From Novosphingobium sp. FSW06-99 (lineage in GTDB: Bacteria > Pseudomonadota > Alphaproteobacteria > Sphingomonadales > Sphingomonadaceae), in contig NZ_KQ954265.1 in assembly GCF_001519065.1 (NCBI RefSeq), positions 1-64,000 of the forward strand: a stretch of DNA of 64,000 bases, read 5' to 3'. The notes beneath the pieces are model-generated. The model saw nothing but the letters and a program-made list of their open reading frames with translations, was not told where the DNA came from and ran no database searches. Below, piece after piece: positions 15,594-23,797 of this stretch (positions are counted from its first letter, which is position 1; every line of letters begins with the position of its first letter). Made by a program: the position numbers and the translations under genes.

Positions 15594-18089
15594 GTGCGAA
15601 AGACCGCATTGCTGTTGGGGGTTGCGTTGTATGCGGGCGCTGTACCGGCCCATGCCGAAGACACCGCCCCGGCGCAGATCGTGGTTACAGCGCCAATTGC
15701 CGACGACAATGCACTGCTGGCTGACACCCCGGTCAATGCGCAAGTGCTGTCGGGCGATGCCCTGACCCATCAGGATCATGCCAATCTGGCCGACCTGCTC
15801 AACGCCAATCTCGGCTCGGTGACGCTCAGCAACGGCACCGGCAGCCCCTACCAGAGCGATGTATCCTATCGCGGATTTGCGGCGACCTCGTTGCTGGGAT
15901 CGCCCACCGGGCTGTCGGTCTGGCTCGACGGGGTGCGCATGAACGAACCGTTCGGCTCGATCGTCAATTGGGACCTGATCCCGATCTCCGCAATCAGCGC
16001 GGTTGAGGTCCTGCCCGGATCAAACCCGGTGTTCGGGCTCAACACGCTGGGCGGCGCGCTGGTGCTGACCACCAAGAACGGTGCCGACAACCGCGGGTTC
16101 AGCGTGATGGCCCAGGGCGGATCGTTTTCCCGCCGGGGCGCGCAGGCCGAAGCGGGCGGCACGCTGGCGGGCAGGACGCTCGACTGGTTCGTGGCCGGCA
16201 ACTATGACGATCAGGCCGGATATCGCTGGTATACCCACACCCGCGTCAGCCAGGCTTATGGCAAACTGCGCTGGCACGGAATCGCCAGCAATGCCGAACT
16301 GGGGGTGATCTGGGCCGACAGTTCGCTCAACGGCACGCAGGGCCTGCCGCTGTCGATGCTGGGCACGCCGCAAATGGCCTATACCTGGCCCGACAATGTG
16401 TCGAACACCCAGGTGGTGATCAATCTTAAGGCCGACACCCGGCTGTCGCCTGCGCTGAAGCTAAGCGGCAATCTCTATTACCGCCGATCGGACAGCCATT
16501 CGAGCAACAGCAACGCCGGCCTGGGCGACCATTGCGACGGCGTGACGTATGATTGCAGCGCGCTGGCGCCCGGCGGAACGGCAGTCGATCTCAACACCAG
16601 CAACCCGTTCATGGCCGGAACGGCAGCCAATGCGGCCTATGCGCCCTATACCGGCACTCTGCCAATCCATGACTATACCAGCGGGATCAACACCACGCTG
16701 GTCTTGTCCGATGTCTATCAGCACACCTTTGGCGGCAACCTGCTGCTCGATCTCGATGCGCCGCTGGGGCCGCTGACCAACGATGTGAACGTGGGCGGCA
16801 GCTTTGAAACCTCTTCGATCCGCTATACGCAGAACACCGATATGGCCTATCTGGTGAACTATCAGACCGTGCTGATGCCGTGGAACTTTCTCTATGGCAG
16901 CGATACGGGTTTTCAGGGCAATCCGCTGGTCAACAGCGTGGCGATCACCTCGCGCAATGCCTCGTTCGACGTGTTCGCGCGCGATATCATCAAATTGACG
17001 CCCAGGCTCAGCCTGACCGCGGCCCTGGGCTATACGTTCACCCGTGTGTCGTTGGCGGGTACCAACAGCACCTTCCTCGATCCCGGCGGCGCCTACACCT
17101 GGACCGGGAACGACGGGAACACCTGGTACAACCCGGCCTATATCGGCGCCAGCTCTTGGAATGAGGCGACCGGATCGCTCGCCACGGCCACGGTGCCGCA
17201 GGGTGGCGTGGCCGGGCCGGAAATCGATCCGGTCGATGGCGCGCACACCTACCACCGGCTCAACCCCTCGATCGGGCTGGCGTGGAACCCGCGCAGCGAA
17301 GTGGGATTGTTCGCCAGCTACAGCGAGGCGATGCGCGCGCCGACCGCGATCGAACTGGCCTGTGCCGATCCGTCGACGCCCTGTTCGCTGCCCACCGGGT
17401 TCAACGGCGATCCCGACTTGAAGGCGGTGGTCGCGCACAGCCTCGAACTGGGCGCGCGCGGGACCGTCGGCAAGCGCCTTGGCTGGAACGCGGCGATCTA
17501 TCGCACCATGGTCGATAACGATATCCAGTTCATCTATGATCCGTCGGGTCTCGGCTATTTCGCCAATCTGGGCAGGACCGAGCGCAAGGGTTTCGAACTG
17601 GGCCTCAATGCCGATCTGCGGCACGTCCATCTGGCCGCCAGCTATGGCTATGTCGCGGCGACCTATCGCGACAGCTTTATCGATGCCGATGGCGACACGG
17701 TCGCGCCGGGCAGCCACATCACCGGCATCCCGGCACAGTCGTTCAAGCTGCGCGGCACGTTTCAGCCGACCCGCGCGGTGCTGCTGGGCGCCACGCTGAT
17801 CACGGTGTCGAGCCAGTATGCCCATGGTGACGAAGCGAATATCGACACTGCCGTGCCCGGCTACACGCTCGTCAATCTCGATGTCCACATCACGCCGGTC
17901 CGCCATGTCGAACTGTTCGGCACGGTGACCAACTTGTTCGACGTGCACTATGCCACGTTCGGGGTGATGGGCAGCAACATCTTCAACGGCAACGACGAAC
18001 AGTTCCGCACCCCGGCCCCCGGACGCGCGTTCGTTGGCGGCATGCGCTACAGCTTTGGCGGGCCGCATTCGTCGGCTGACGCGGACTGA
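15594..18089 (+). CDS. TonB-dependent outer-membrane receptor
   Basis: About 831 residues with a signal peptide (RKTALLLGVALYAGAVPAHA). The plug domain follows: APAQIVVTAPI (TonB-box region), NAQVLSGDALTHQDHANLADLLNANLG, NGTGSPYQSDVSYRGF, GVRMNEPFGSIVNWDLIPISAISAVEVLPGSNPVFGLNTLGGALVLTTK. The rest is a 22-strand-type barrel ending in GRAFVGGMRYSF, but with ten extra residues (GGPHSSADAD) after the terminal Phe that would normally close the barrel. The substrate is unknown; no uptake partner is nearby. I chose the GTG start at 15594 because GGGGGAG lies six bases upstream; ATG at 15549 is the alternative. Confidence 0.9.
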   Translation: MRKTALLLGVALYAGAVPAHAEDTAPAQIVVTAPIADDNALLADTPVNAQVLSGDALTHQDHANLADLLNANLGSVTLSNGTGSPYQSDVSYRGFAATSLLGSPTGLSVWLDGVRMNEPFGSIVNWDLIPISAISAVEVLPGSNPVFGLNTLGGALVLTTKNGADNRGFSVMAQGGSFSRRGAQAEAGGTLAGRTLDWFVAGNYDDQAGYRWYTHTRVSQAYGKLRWHGIASNAELGVIWADSSLNGTQGLPLSMLGTPQMAYTWPDNVSNTQVVINLKADTRLSPALKLSGNLYYRRSDSHSSNSNAGLGDHCDGVTYDCSALAPGGTAVDLNTSNPFMAGTAANAAYAPYTGTLPIHDYTSGINTTLVLSDVYQHTFGGNLLLDLDAPLGPLTNDVNVGGSFETSSIRYTQNTDMAYLVNYQTVLMPWNFLYGSDTGFQGNPLVNSVAITSRNASFDVFARDIIKLTPRLSLTAALGYTFTRVSLAGTNSTFLDPGGAYTWTGNDGNTWYNPAYIGASSWNEATGSLATATVPQGGVAGPEIDPVDGAHTYHRLNPSIGLAWNPRSEVGLFASYSEAMRAPTAIELACADPSTPCSLPTGFNGDPDLKAVVAHSLELGARGTVGKRLGWNAAIYRTMVDNDIQFIYDPSGLGYFANLGRTERKGFELGLNADLRHVHLAASYGYVAATYRDSFIDADGDTVAPGSHITGIPAQSFKLRGTFQPTRAVLLGATLITVSSQYAHGDEANIDTAVPGYTLVNLDVHITPVRHVELFGTVTNLFDVHYATFGVMGSNIFNGNDEQFRTPAPGRAFVGGMRYSFGGPHSSADAD

Positions 18090-18135
18090 GGGCAACCCAC
18101 CGGGCAAGATCGGCGGCAGGATGTCGGTCAACAGC

Positions 18136-18161
18136 AACCGGATCGAGGGCCTGATCCGGTT
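18136..18161 (+). terminator. Possible terminator hairpin between the TonB receptor and nsrR
   Basis: AACCGGATC (18136-18144) and GATCCGGTT (18153-18161) form a 9-bp stem with an 8-base loop, followed only by TTCCCT. Weak T-run, so intrinsic termination is uncertain. A second small hairpin (about 18191-18212, GATTTC/GAAATC) lies between it and the end of the convergent nsrR gene. Confidence 0.4.
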
Positions 18162-18215
18162 TCCCTGACTTGCGGTTCAAAGCCGTGAAATGTGCGATTT
18201 CAGGCGAAATCACAC

Positions 18216-18656
18216 TTACGGTCCGGATGGGTCCTCCGCCGGCACCAGCCGGGACAGCAGGCGTTCGCCACGATCGCCCAGCACGTCGGCCAGCGAATAG
18301 TGTTCCAGCACGGCGAAAAAGGCATTCAGCGCCTGATCGAGCGGATCGGGCAGGCGACAGGCGCCGAACAGCTTGCACTCGGCGCAGCCCGCCAGATCGA
18401 TGTCGCCTTCGGTATGGCGGATCAGGCGCCCGATGTTGATGTCGGCGGCGACGCGGGCAAGGCGCAGGCCGCCATTGCGGCCACGCAACGCCTCGACATA
18501 GCCATTGGCGGCCAGATCGCTGACCACCTTCATCAGGTGATTTTGCGATATTTCATAGGCCTTTGCGATTTCACCGATCGAGCACAACCGGTCGGTGTGC
18601 GCGGCAAGATAGAGCATCACGCGCACGGCATAGTCGGAAAATCGGGTGAGGCGCAT
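18216..18656 (-). CDS. nsrR: Rrf2-family nitric-oxide-sensing repressor
   Basis: 146 residues starting MRLTRFSDYAVRVMLYLAAH (a second ATG one codon upstream at 18659 is possible). The N-terminal winged helix contains EISQNHLMKVVSDLAANGYVEALRGRNGG, characteristic of Rrf2 proteins. C91-x2-C94-x5-C100 (CAECKLFGAC) supplies the iron-sulfur ligands; NO binding to the cluster releases DNA in NsrR. The identification as NsrR rests on these cysteines, on divergent placement next to the flavohaemoglobin gene, and on two NsrR-like palindromes in between. Confidence 0.9.
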   Translation of the reverse strand: MRLTRFSDYAVRVMLYLAAHTDRLCSIGEIAKAYEISQNHLMKVVSDLAANGYVEALRGRNGGLRLARVAADINIGRLIRHTEGDIDLAGCAECKLFGACRLPDPLDQALNAFFAVLEHYSLADVLGDRGERLLSRLVPAEDPSGP

Positions 18657-18670
18657 CAATCGGGTCCTTA

Positions 18671-18693
18671 AAGATGCATTTTATTTGCATCAT
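18671..18693. promoter_or_regulatory. NsrR-like operator 1
   Basis: AAGATGCATTT-T-ATTTGCATCAT is an 11-1-11 near-palindrome closely matching the known NsrR consensus (AAGATGCnTTT half sites). It begins 14 bases upstream of the nsrR start, so it would serve autoregulation. Confidence 0.75.
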
Positions 18694-18708
18694 TATCGTA
18701 TGACTTAT

Positions 18709-18731
18709 ATGTAGCATTTTAGATGCATGAT
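18709..18731. promoter_or_regulatory. NsrR-like operator 2
   Basis: ATGTAGCATTT-T-AGATGCATGAT is a second, weaker 11-1-11 match, 38 bases from the first (centre to centre), lying on the hmp side of the shared intergenic region. Confidence 0.6.
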
Positions 18732-18832
18732 TACGAGTCGGAACGATGGCCACACGCGCTGGGATGCGGTCCCAACCGGTGGAATGATCATGCCAAACCC
18801 CATGATTGAACTCCCTTGCAAGGACATTGCCG

Positions 18833-20002
18833 ATGCTGACCCCCGAACAGACGATGATCGTCAAAGCCACCGTGCCGCTGCTCGAAACCGGCGGTGAGGC
18901 GCTGACGTCGCATTTCTACACGATCATGCTGCGTGACTATGCCGAGGTGCGGCCGTTGTTCAACCAGGCACATCAGGCCCATGGCACCCAGCCGCGCGCA
19001 CTGGCCAATGCGGTGCTGCAATATGCCCGGCATATCGATGCTCCGGACGCCCTGGGCAACCTGCCCGCGCAGATCATCCAGAAGCATGTCGCGCTCCAAA
19101 TCATGCCCGAGCACTACCCCATTGTCGGCACTTGCCTGCTGCGCGCCATCCGCGAAGTGCTGGGCGACGAGATCGCCACCGAAGCGGTGATTGCCGCGTG
19201 GGGCGAAGCCTATTGGCAACTGGCCCATATCCTGATCGGTGCCGAAGCCGCCGAATATGAACGCCTTGCCGCCGCGCCGGGGGGCTGGCGCGGTGCCCGG
19301 TCGTTTCGCGTGGCCGACAAAGTGGTGGAAAGCGCCGAGATTACCTCGTTCCACCTCGAACCGGTCGATGGCGGCGCGGTGGTGGCCTATCAACCCGGCC
19401 AATATCTGGGGCTGAAGCTGGTGATCGGCGGGCAGGAGGTGCGCCGCAATTACTCGCTGTCCCGGGCTGCCAATGGCCGGAACTTGCGCATCAGCATAAA
19501 GCGCGAGGCGGGCGGCGTGGCGTCGAACCATCTGCATGACGATGTCCACGCCGGTGCCATGCTGGACGTGTTTCCGCCCGCCGGTGAATTCGTGCTGCGC
19601 CCCGGAACCGCGCCGCTGGCGCTGATCAGTGGCGGCGTCGGCATTACCCCCACGCTTGCCATGGCCGAGGCCGCGCTGGCACAAGGGGACCGCGATGTGA
19701 TCTTCATCCACTATGCCCGCAATGGCGATGTCCACGCCTTTGGCCGCACCATCGACGCCTGGGCCAGCGATCACCCGCGCTTTGCCGCGCATGTCGTCTA
19801 TGAACAGGGCGGGCGTGAGGCCCGGCTTTCGGGCCGCCCGACGGTCGACCATCTGCGCGAGTGGGTGCCGGCCGAAGCAGATGCCTATTTCCTTGGCCCC
19901 AAGCCCTTCATGGTGTTCATGAACCGCGCGCTTGCGCAAATCGGCGTGCCGTCCGGTCGCCGCCATTTCGAATTCTTCGGACCCGCTGAAGCGCTGCGAT
20001 GA
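18833..20002 (+). CDS. hmp: Flavohaemoglobin, nitric oxide dioxygenase
   Basis: 389 residues. The globin domain has Tyr29 (SHFYTIM) and Gln53 in the distal pocket and the proximal haem ligand His85 (IIQKHVALQI), the same numbering as E. coli Hmp. It is followed by an FAD-binding domain (GQYLGLKL, RRNYSLSRA) and an NAD-binding domain (LISGGVGITPTLAMAE; ends HFEFFGPAEAL). It converts NO with oxygen and NAD(P)H to nitrate. Start at 18833 has AAGGA at good distance; an in-frame TTG at 18806 is rejected. Expected to be repressed by the divergent NsrR. Confidence 0.97.
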   Translation: MLTPEQTMIVKATVPLLETGGEALTSHFYTIMLRDYAEVRPLFNQAHQAHGTQPRALANAVLQYARHIDAPDALGNLPAQIIQKHVALQIMPEHYPIVGTCLLRAIREVLGDEIATEAVIAAWGEAYWQLAHILIGAEAAEYERLAAAPGGWRGARSFRVADKVVESAEITSFHLEPVDGGAVVAYQPGQYLGLKLVIGGQEVRRNYSLSRAANGRNLRISIKREAGGVASNHLHDDVHAGAMLDVFPPAGEFVLRPGTAPLALISGGVGITPTLAMAEAALAQGDRDVIFIHYARNGDVHAFGRTIDAWASDHPRFAAHVVYEQGGREARLSGRPTVDHLREWVPAEADAYFLGPKPFMVFMNRALAQIGVPSGRRHFEFFGPAEALR

Positions 20003-20034
20003 TGGACCCCGGCGTTCGGCTGGCTGGTGCCGGA

Positions 20035-20439
20035 TCAACGCATGCCGTGGACTTCGCGTTCGACGACCGCATGTCGGCCCACATCGTAATGGTGCCGGTT
20101 GCCTTCGATCTGTTCGAGATGGGCGCGGGCCCAGCCCCCCAACGCGCGCAAAGGCACCGACAGCGAATGTCCCAGGTCCGTCAGGGCATATTCGACTTGC
20201 GGCGGCACCGTGGGATAGACCTTGCGGCTGACCATGCCGTCGCGTTCGAGCGCCTTGAGCGTGCGGGTCAGCATTTGCTGCGAGATCCCGCCGATCGTCC
20301 GTTTGATATCGTTGAAACGGCGCGGGCGCTCGATCAGCACCATGACGATCATCACGGTCCATTTGTCGCCGATGATCGTCAGGATGCCGCTCATTTTGCG
20401 GCACTGGTCGCTCACGCCGGGCGAGGCAGGCATATCCAT
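20035..20439 (-). CDS. HxlR-family transcriptional regulator
   Basis: 134 residues forming a single winged-helix domain: CRKMSGILTIIGDKWTVMIVMVLIERPRRFNDIKRTIGGISQQMLTRTLKALERDGMVSR, with the usual cysteine near the N-terminus (SDQCRK) and the wing YPTVPPQVEYALTDLG. HxlR/MarR-like regulators of this type (for example YodB, QorR) control nearby quinone or azo reductases in response to electrophiles. The gene is divergent from an azoreductase gene 89 bases away, which fits that role. Start at 20439 (MDMPASP) follows AGGACCAGG; a longer start at 20481 would reach into the shared operator region. Confidence 0.9.
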   Translation of the reverse strand: MDMPASPGVSDQCRKMSGILTIIGDKWTVMIVMVLIERPRRFNDIKRTIGGISQQMLTRTLKALERDGMVSRKVYPTVPPQVEYALTDLGHSLSVPLRALGGWARAHLEQIEGNRHHYDVGRHAVVEREVHGMR

Positions 20440-20508
20440 GTGACCTGGTCCTAAAAATATGCGTTCTTGGCAGTTTGCCATAGGTCACATACCTGATCCT
20501 GGTCACAA
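20438..20508. promoter_or_regulatory. Candidate HxlR operator: three GGTCACA half sites
   Basis: ATGTGACC at 20438-20445 (the reverse complement of GGTCACAT), GGTCACAT at 20483-20490 and GGTCACAA at 20501-20508 lie in the hxlR-azoR gap. The two direct copies are 18 bases apart, just under two DNA turns. The first overlaps the hxlR start codon, as expected for autoregulation. Assignment to HxlR is inference. Confidence 0.45.
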
Positions 20509-20528
20509 TTCCAGACCGGAGACACACC

Positions 20529-21137
20529 GTGAAGATACTTCATATCGATTCCAGCATCATGGGCGACAATTCGGCGAGCCGGGAAATCTCTGCCGCAGTC
20601 GTAAACCATCTGAAAGAGGGGCGCCTGGCGCAGGGGCAGACCGACGTCGAAGTCACCTATCGCGATCTGGCGGCGGAACCGCTGCCGCACCTGACGCTCG
20701 ACATTTTCCTGAAGCTGGATGCAGGCGAGGACGTGCGGGAATTTCTTGCGGCCGATGTCGTCGTGATCGGCGCGGGATTTTACAATTTCTCGATCCCCAG
20801 CCAGTTGAAGGCGTGGCTCGATCGCATTGCCGTGCGCGGCAAGACCTTTTCGTATGACGAGAACGGCCCGAAAGGCCTTGCCGCCGGCAAACGCGTGATC
20901 GTCGCCCTGGCACGGGGCAACATCTATGGCGAAGGATCGCCCTTTGCGGCGTACGAACATGCCGAAACCCTGCTGCGATCGATCTTCAGCTTCATCGGCA
21001 TCGCCGACCCCGAATTCATCGTCGCCGAAGGGCTTGGCCGCGGCGAGGAAGCCCGTAACGCAGCCATCAGCGGCGCGCTGGCCCAGGCCGGTCTGATCGC
21101 GGCGACCACCCGCGCCCCGTCTGCCGCAATCGTCTGA
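20529..21137 (+). CDS. azoR: FMN-dependent NADH-azoreductase
   Basis: 202 residues, flavodoxin-like fold. The N-terminal MKILHIDSSIMGDNSASREIS is the FMN phosphate-binding segment, and GAGFYNFSIPSQLKAWLDRIAVRGKTF (MYNFxIPxxLKxWxD type) is the family signature. These cytosolic enzymes reduce azo dyes and quinones with NADH and FMN. It starts with GTG preceded by CCGGAG. The divergent HxlR regulator is its probable repressor. Confidence 0.95.
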   Translation: MKILHIDSSIMGDNSASREISAAVVNHLKEGRLAQGQTDVEVTYRDLAAEPLPHLTLDIFLKLDAGEDVREFLAADVVVIGAGFYNFSIPSQLKAWLDRIAVRGKTFSYDENGPKGLAAGKRVIVALARGNIYGEGSPFAAYEHAETLLRSIFSFIGIADPEFIVAEGLGRGEEARNAAISGALAQAGLIAATTRAPSAAIV

Positions 21138-21215
21138 CCGACACGCGTGCGAACACGGCCCGCGCCCCGCGCGTGGTCCGTGTTCGCATTGTCGCACAGC
21201 GTGCCGCAGGCGCGG

Positions 21216-21803
21216 CTACCGCCCGGCGCCGGTGCCGCCCACGATGATCCGGTTGACGAGCAGGTCAATGCGGGCATCCTCGCCTTGTGGCGGAATGCGT
21301 CCCCCCCGGCACAGCACTGCCAGACCGTGCAATGCAGCCCAGGTGACTTCGGCCAGTTGGTCCGGCTGCGCATCGAACGGCCGCAGTACGCCGACCAGTT
21401 CGGCGAACGCGGCCTGTAACGGCGGCGGCGTTTCCGCACTGGCGAACTTCACGTCGACCGGCAGCGCAAACATCGCCTGATAGAGCGCCGGGCGCGCCGC
21501 CGCAAAGGCAATATAGGCGCCGCAGACGGCCCGCAGCGCCGCAGCGGGCGCACCACCTTGTGATCGTGCATGCTGCATGGCCGCGGCAAGTTCGACAAAG
21601 CCTTCGATCGCGACGGCGCGCACGATCGCATCCTTGCCATCGAAATGGCTGTAGAGGACCGGCTGACTGTATTCGACAATCTCGGCCAGACGGCGCGTGG
21701 TTACCGCATCCCATCCTTCGGCTTCGGCAAGGTTGCGCGCAGCAGCGATGATCAGGTCATGGCGCTGGGCACGTTCGCGGTGGCGGCGTTCGGTGATCGA
21801 CAT
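21216..21803 (-). CDS. TetR-family transcriptional regulator
   Basis: 195 residues. The N-terminal helix-turn-helix is RHDLIIAAARNLAEAEGWDAVTTRRLAEIVEYSQPVLYSHFDGKDAIVRAVAIEGF, a typical TetR DNA-binding domain ending in the Y-HF-K-L/I signature. The C-terminal ligand domain (WAALHGLAVLCRGGRIP) resembles the TetR_C_33-like WHG-containing group. The gene is divergent from a DUF4267-type membrane protein gene, with a nested palindrome at 21832-21869 in between, so it most likely represses that gene and itself. Confidence 0.9.
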   Translation of the reverse strand: MSITERRHRERAQRHDLIIAAARNLAEAEGWDAVTTRRLAEIVEYSQPVLYSHFDGKDAIVRAVAIEGFVELAAAMQHARSQGGAPAAALRAVCGAYIAFAAARPALYQAMFALPVDVKFASAETPPPLQAAFAELVGVLRPFDAQPDQLAEVTWAALHGLAVLCRGGRIPPQGEDARIDLLVNRIIVGGTGAGR

Positions 21804-21831
21804 GTCCCTTTCCTATGCTCGATCGGAAAAA

Positions 21832-21880
21832 TGTCAACGCTAGATAAAATCGTTGACACTAAATCTAGCACTGATATATT
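21832..21880 (+). promoter_or_regulatory. Nested-dyad TetR operator overlapping a consensus promoter
   Basis: TGTCAACG (21832-21839) and CGTTGACA (21851-21858) form one dyad; GCTAGAT (21840-21846) and ATCTAGC (21863-21869) form a second, interleaved dyad. TTGACA (21853-21858), a 16-base spacer and TATATT (21875-21880) give a near-consensus sigma-70 promoter for the DUF4267-type gene, with the -35 box inside the first dyad. Repressor binding should block RNA polymerase. Confidence 0.75.
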
Positions 21881-21908
21881 TTCTGCCATCGAAACAGGAG
21901 AACACGCC

Positions 21909-22292
21909 ATGTTGACGACCATCGCCTGCACCACGGCAGGCCTCATCGGGGCCGGAATCATCTTTCTGGGCACACGTTTCCTGATTGCGCCCGACACCGC
22001 CGCCGCCGGCTTCGGGATTCCTGCGCCTGGCCCTGCGCAGGCGCGCAACGCTTATCCCTGGCACTATACCAAGGGGGTGCGGGACATTGCCTCGGGCATC
22101 TTCATGTGGATCTTGCTGGTCAACCATGTGCCCCATCTGCTGGGCGCATTCATGGTGGCCGCCAGCCTCATCCCGGTGGGCGATGGCCTGATTGTCCTGC
22201 GCAACGGCGGAACCCGTGCGGCCGCCTTCGGAATTCACGGGGTCACGGCTGTAGTCCTGCTGGCCGCCGGGATCACACTGCTGGTGGTCTGA
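21909..22292 (+). CDS. DUF4267-type small integral membrane protein
   Basis: 127 residues with four hydrophobic helices (LTTIACTTAGLIGAGIIFLGTRFL; ASGIFMWILLVNHVPHLLGAF; GAFMVAASLIPVGDGLIVL; FGIHGVTAVVLLAAGITLLVV). The central KGVRDIASGIF is the signature of the DUF4267/DUF4345-like family, of unknown function, often found beside TetR regulators. Start is supported by CAGGAG upstream. Controlled by the strong promoter and nested operator at 21832-21880. Confidence 0.8.
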   Translation: MLTTIACTTAGLIGAGIIFLGTRFLIAPDTAAAGFGIPAPGPAQARNAYPWHYTKGVRDIASGIFMWILLVNHVPHLLGAFMVAASLIPVGDGLIVLRNGGTRAAAFGIHGVTAVVLLAAGITLLVV

Positions 22293-22349
22293 ACGCGACC
22301 ATAGGGCCAGCGCCGCAACGTTGATCCGCGCCCGTCGTTCCGGCCGGTT

Positions 22350-23612
22350 TCAGCCCGCGCGCTGGCTCGCCAGCACCGGGTTGACCGGGGCGCGGCGAAA
22401 CCAGCCCGCCTTGCGCTGGCGGCGCCAGGCGGCGACCATGGCGCGGGGATAGACATCACCAAACAGGTTTTCGAACGTCTGGTCCCACGAAAAACGTTCG
22501 GTTACATGGGCGCGGGCGCGGCGACCCATGGCGACATGATCCCCGTGCCACACCGCCTCGACCGCGCGCGCCATCGCTTCGACATCATCAAGCGCGACCA
22601 GTTCACCCAGCCCCGGCTGCACCCGCTGCACCATCGCGCCCGAGGCAAAGCCGACCACCGGCAGACCACAGGCCTGTGCTTCGAGCACCGACAGGCCGAA
22701 CGTTTCGTCGGCCATCGCCGAGACATAGATATCGCTGGAGGCCAGATAACGCGCCAACTGGCCGCGATCTGCGCAATAGCCGGGCAGCACCACCGGCAGC
22801 CCGCGCGTCTGTTCGGCCAGGCAGTCGCGCAATTTGCCTTCGCCGATCAGGATCATCGACGCGTTCATCTCGCGCGGCAATTCGCGGAACATCGAAATCA
22901 GCCGGTCGGCGCGTTTTTCGTTGTCGAGCCGGCCGGCATAAGTCAGCACCGGGCCGGTCGCGGGCAGGCCAAGTTCGGCGCGCAAGGCAGGATCGCGGCG
23001 ACCGGGGTGGAAGGTTTCGGCATCGACGCCCAGCGACAGCACATCGACATGTTCCACGCCATAGCCGACCAGCACGCCGCGCATATCCTGCCCCAGCGTA
23101 TAGACGCGGTCGAATTCGCGATACGTGGTGGTGGCATAGCCCGCCGACAGCCGCCGCAGCCCGCGCGCAACAAAATCGCCGAACAGCGAAGCACCGACGC
23201 GATAGACATGGGTGTTGGGAAAATCGGTGTGATAGCCCGCGACCAGCGCGGTATCGGGATTCGCCCGGCGATAGTTGATCGCCGTCCACGGCAGCACCCA
23301 CGGGCATTGCGATTCGATGATCTGCGGGCGGTATTGTTCGAGCACTTCGCGCACCGCAGAGGTTCGCGTGATGAACCGGTAATTGGGGCTGCCCCGCACT
23401 TGTTCGGCGCCGATCTCGACCCAGATGTGCCGCCCGCGCTCGACCACCCGATCGACCGGCCCCGGCACGATCTGCAGCAGGCGATGGTCGCTGTGAGCGA
23501 GCACATAGTCGCGTTTCTGGCGCAAATAGGTGCCGATGCCACCGCCGCCGACGGGGGCATAGCTCTGCGTGAGGTCGCAAATGGGGCGGCCAGAGTCGAT
23601 TGCAATCACCAT
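22350..23612 (-). CDS. GT4-family glycosyltransferase
   Basis: 420 residues of the GT-B fold. The N-terminal half holds a glycine-rich loop (YAPVGGGGIGTYLRQKRDYV); the C-terminal half has the donor-binding region LTYAGRLDNEKRADRLI and the E-x7-E motif ADETFGLSVLEAQACGLPVVG typical of retaining GT4 enzymes such as the PimB/MgtA type. It therefore transfers a sugar from a nucleotide donor, probably to a lipid or envelope glycan, at the cytosolic membrane face; the acceptor is not known. It is a single gene, with 185 bp of non-coding sequence upstream. Confidence 0.9.
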   Translation of the reverse strand: MVIAIDSGRPICDLTQSYAPVGGGGIGTYLRQKRDYVLAHSDHRLLQIVPGPVDRVVERGRHIWVEIGAEQVRGSPNYRFITRTSAVREVLEQYRPQIIESQCPWVLPWTAINYRRANPDTALVAGYHTDFPNTHVYRVGASLFGDFVARGLRRLSAGYATTTYREFDRVYTLGQDMRGVLVGYGVEHVDVLSLGVDAETFHPGRRDPALRAELGLPATGPVLTYAGRLDNEKRADRLISMFRELPREMNASMILIGEGKLRDCLAEQTRGLPVVLPGYCADRGQLARYLASSDIYVSAMADETFGLSVLEAQACGLPVVGFASGAMVQRVQPGLGELVALDDVEAMARAVEAVWHGDHVAMGRRARAHVTERFSWDQTFENLFGDVYPRAMVAAWRRQRKAGWFRRAPVNPVLASQRAG

Positions 23613-23797
23613 GACATTACAACCCGCACGCTATGACATCCCCATGACCGTGTGACCCCGCGAAATGTAATTTTTCGTGTCAGCCCCCAAATTTCAGCAT
23701 GCGCGGCATCGCCAGACCGGTTCCAGGTCTGCGCCCCGGTCGCCCCACCAGCCCCCCACCACAAAAATCGCAGATCGACGCGCGATGCAAGCACGCA

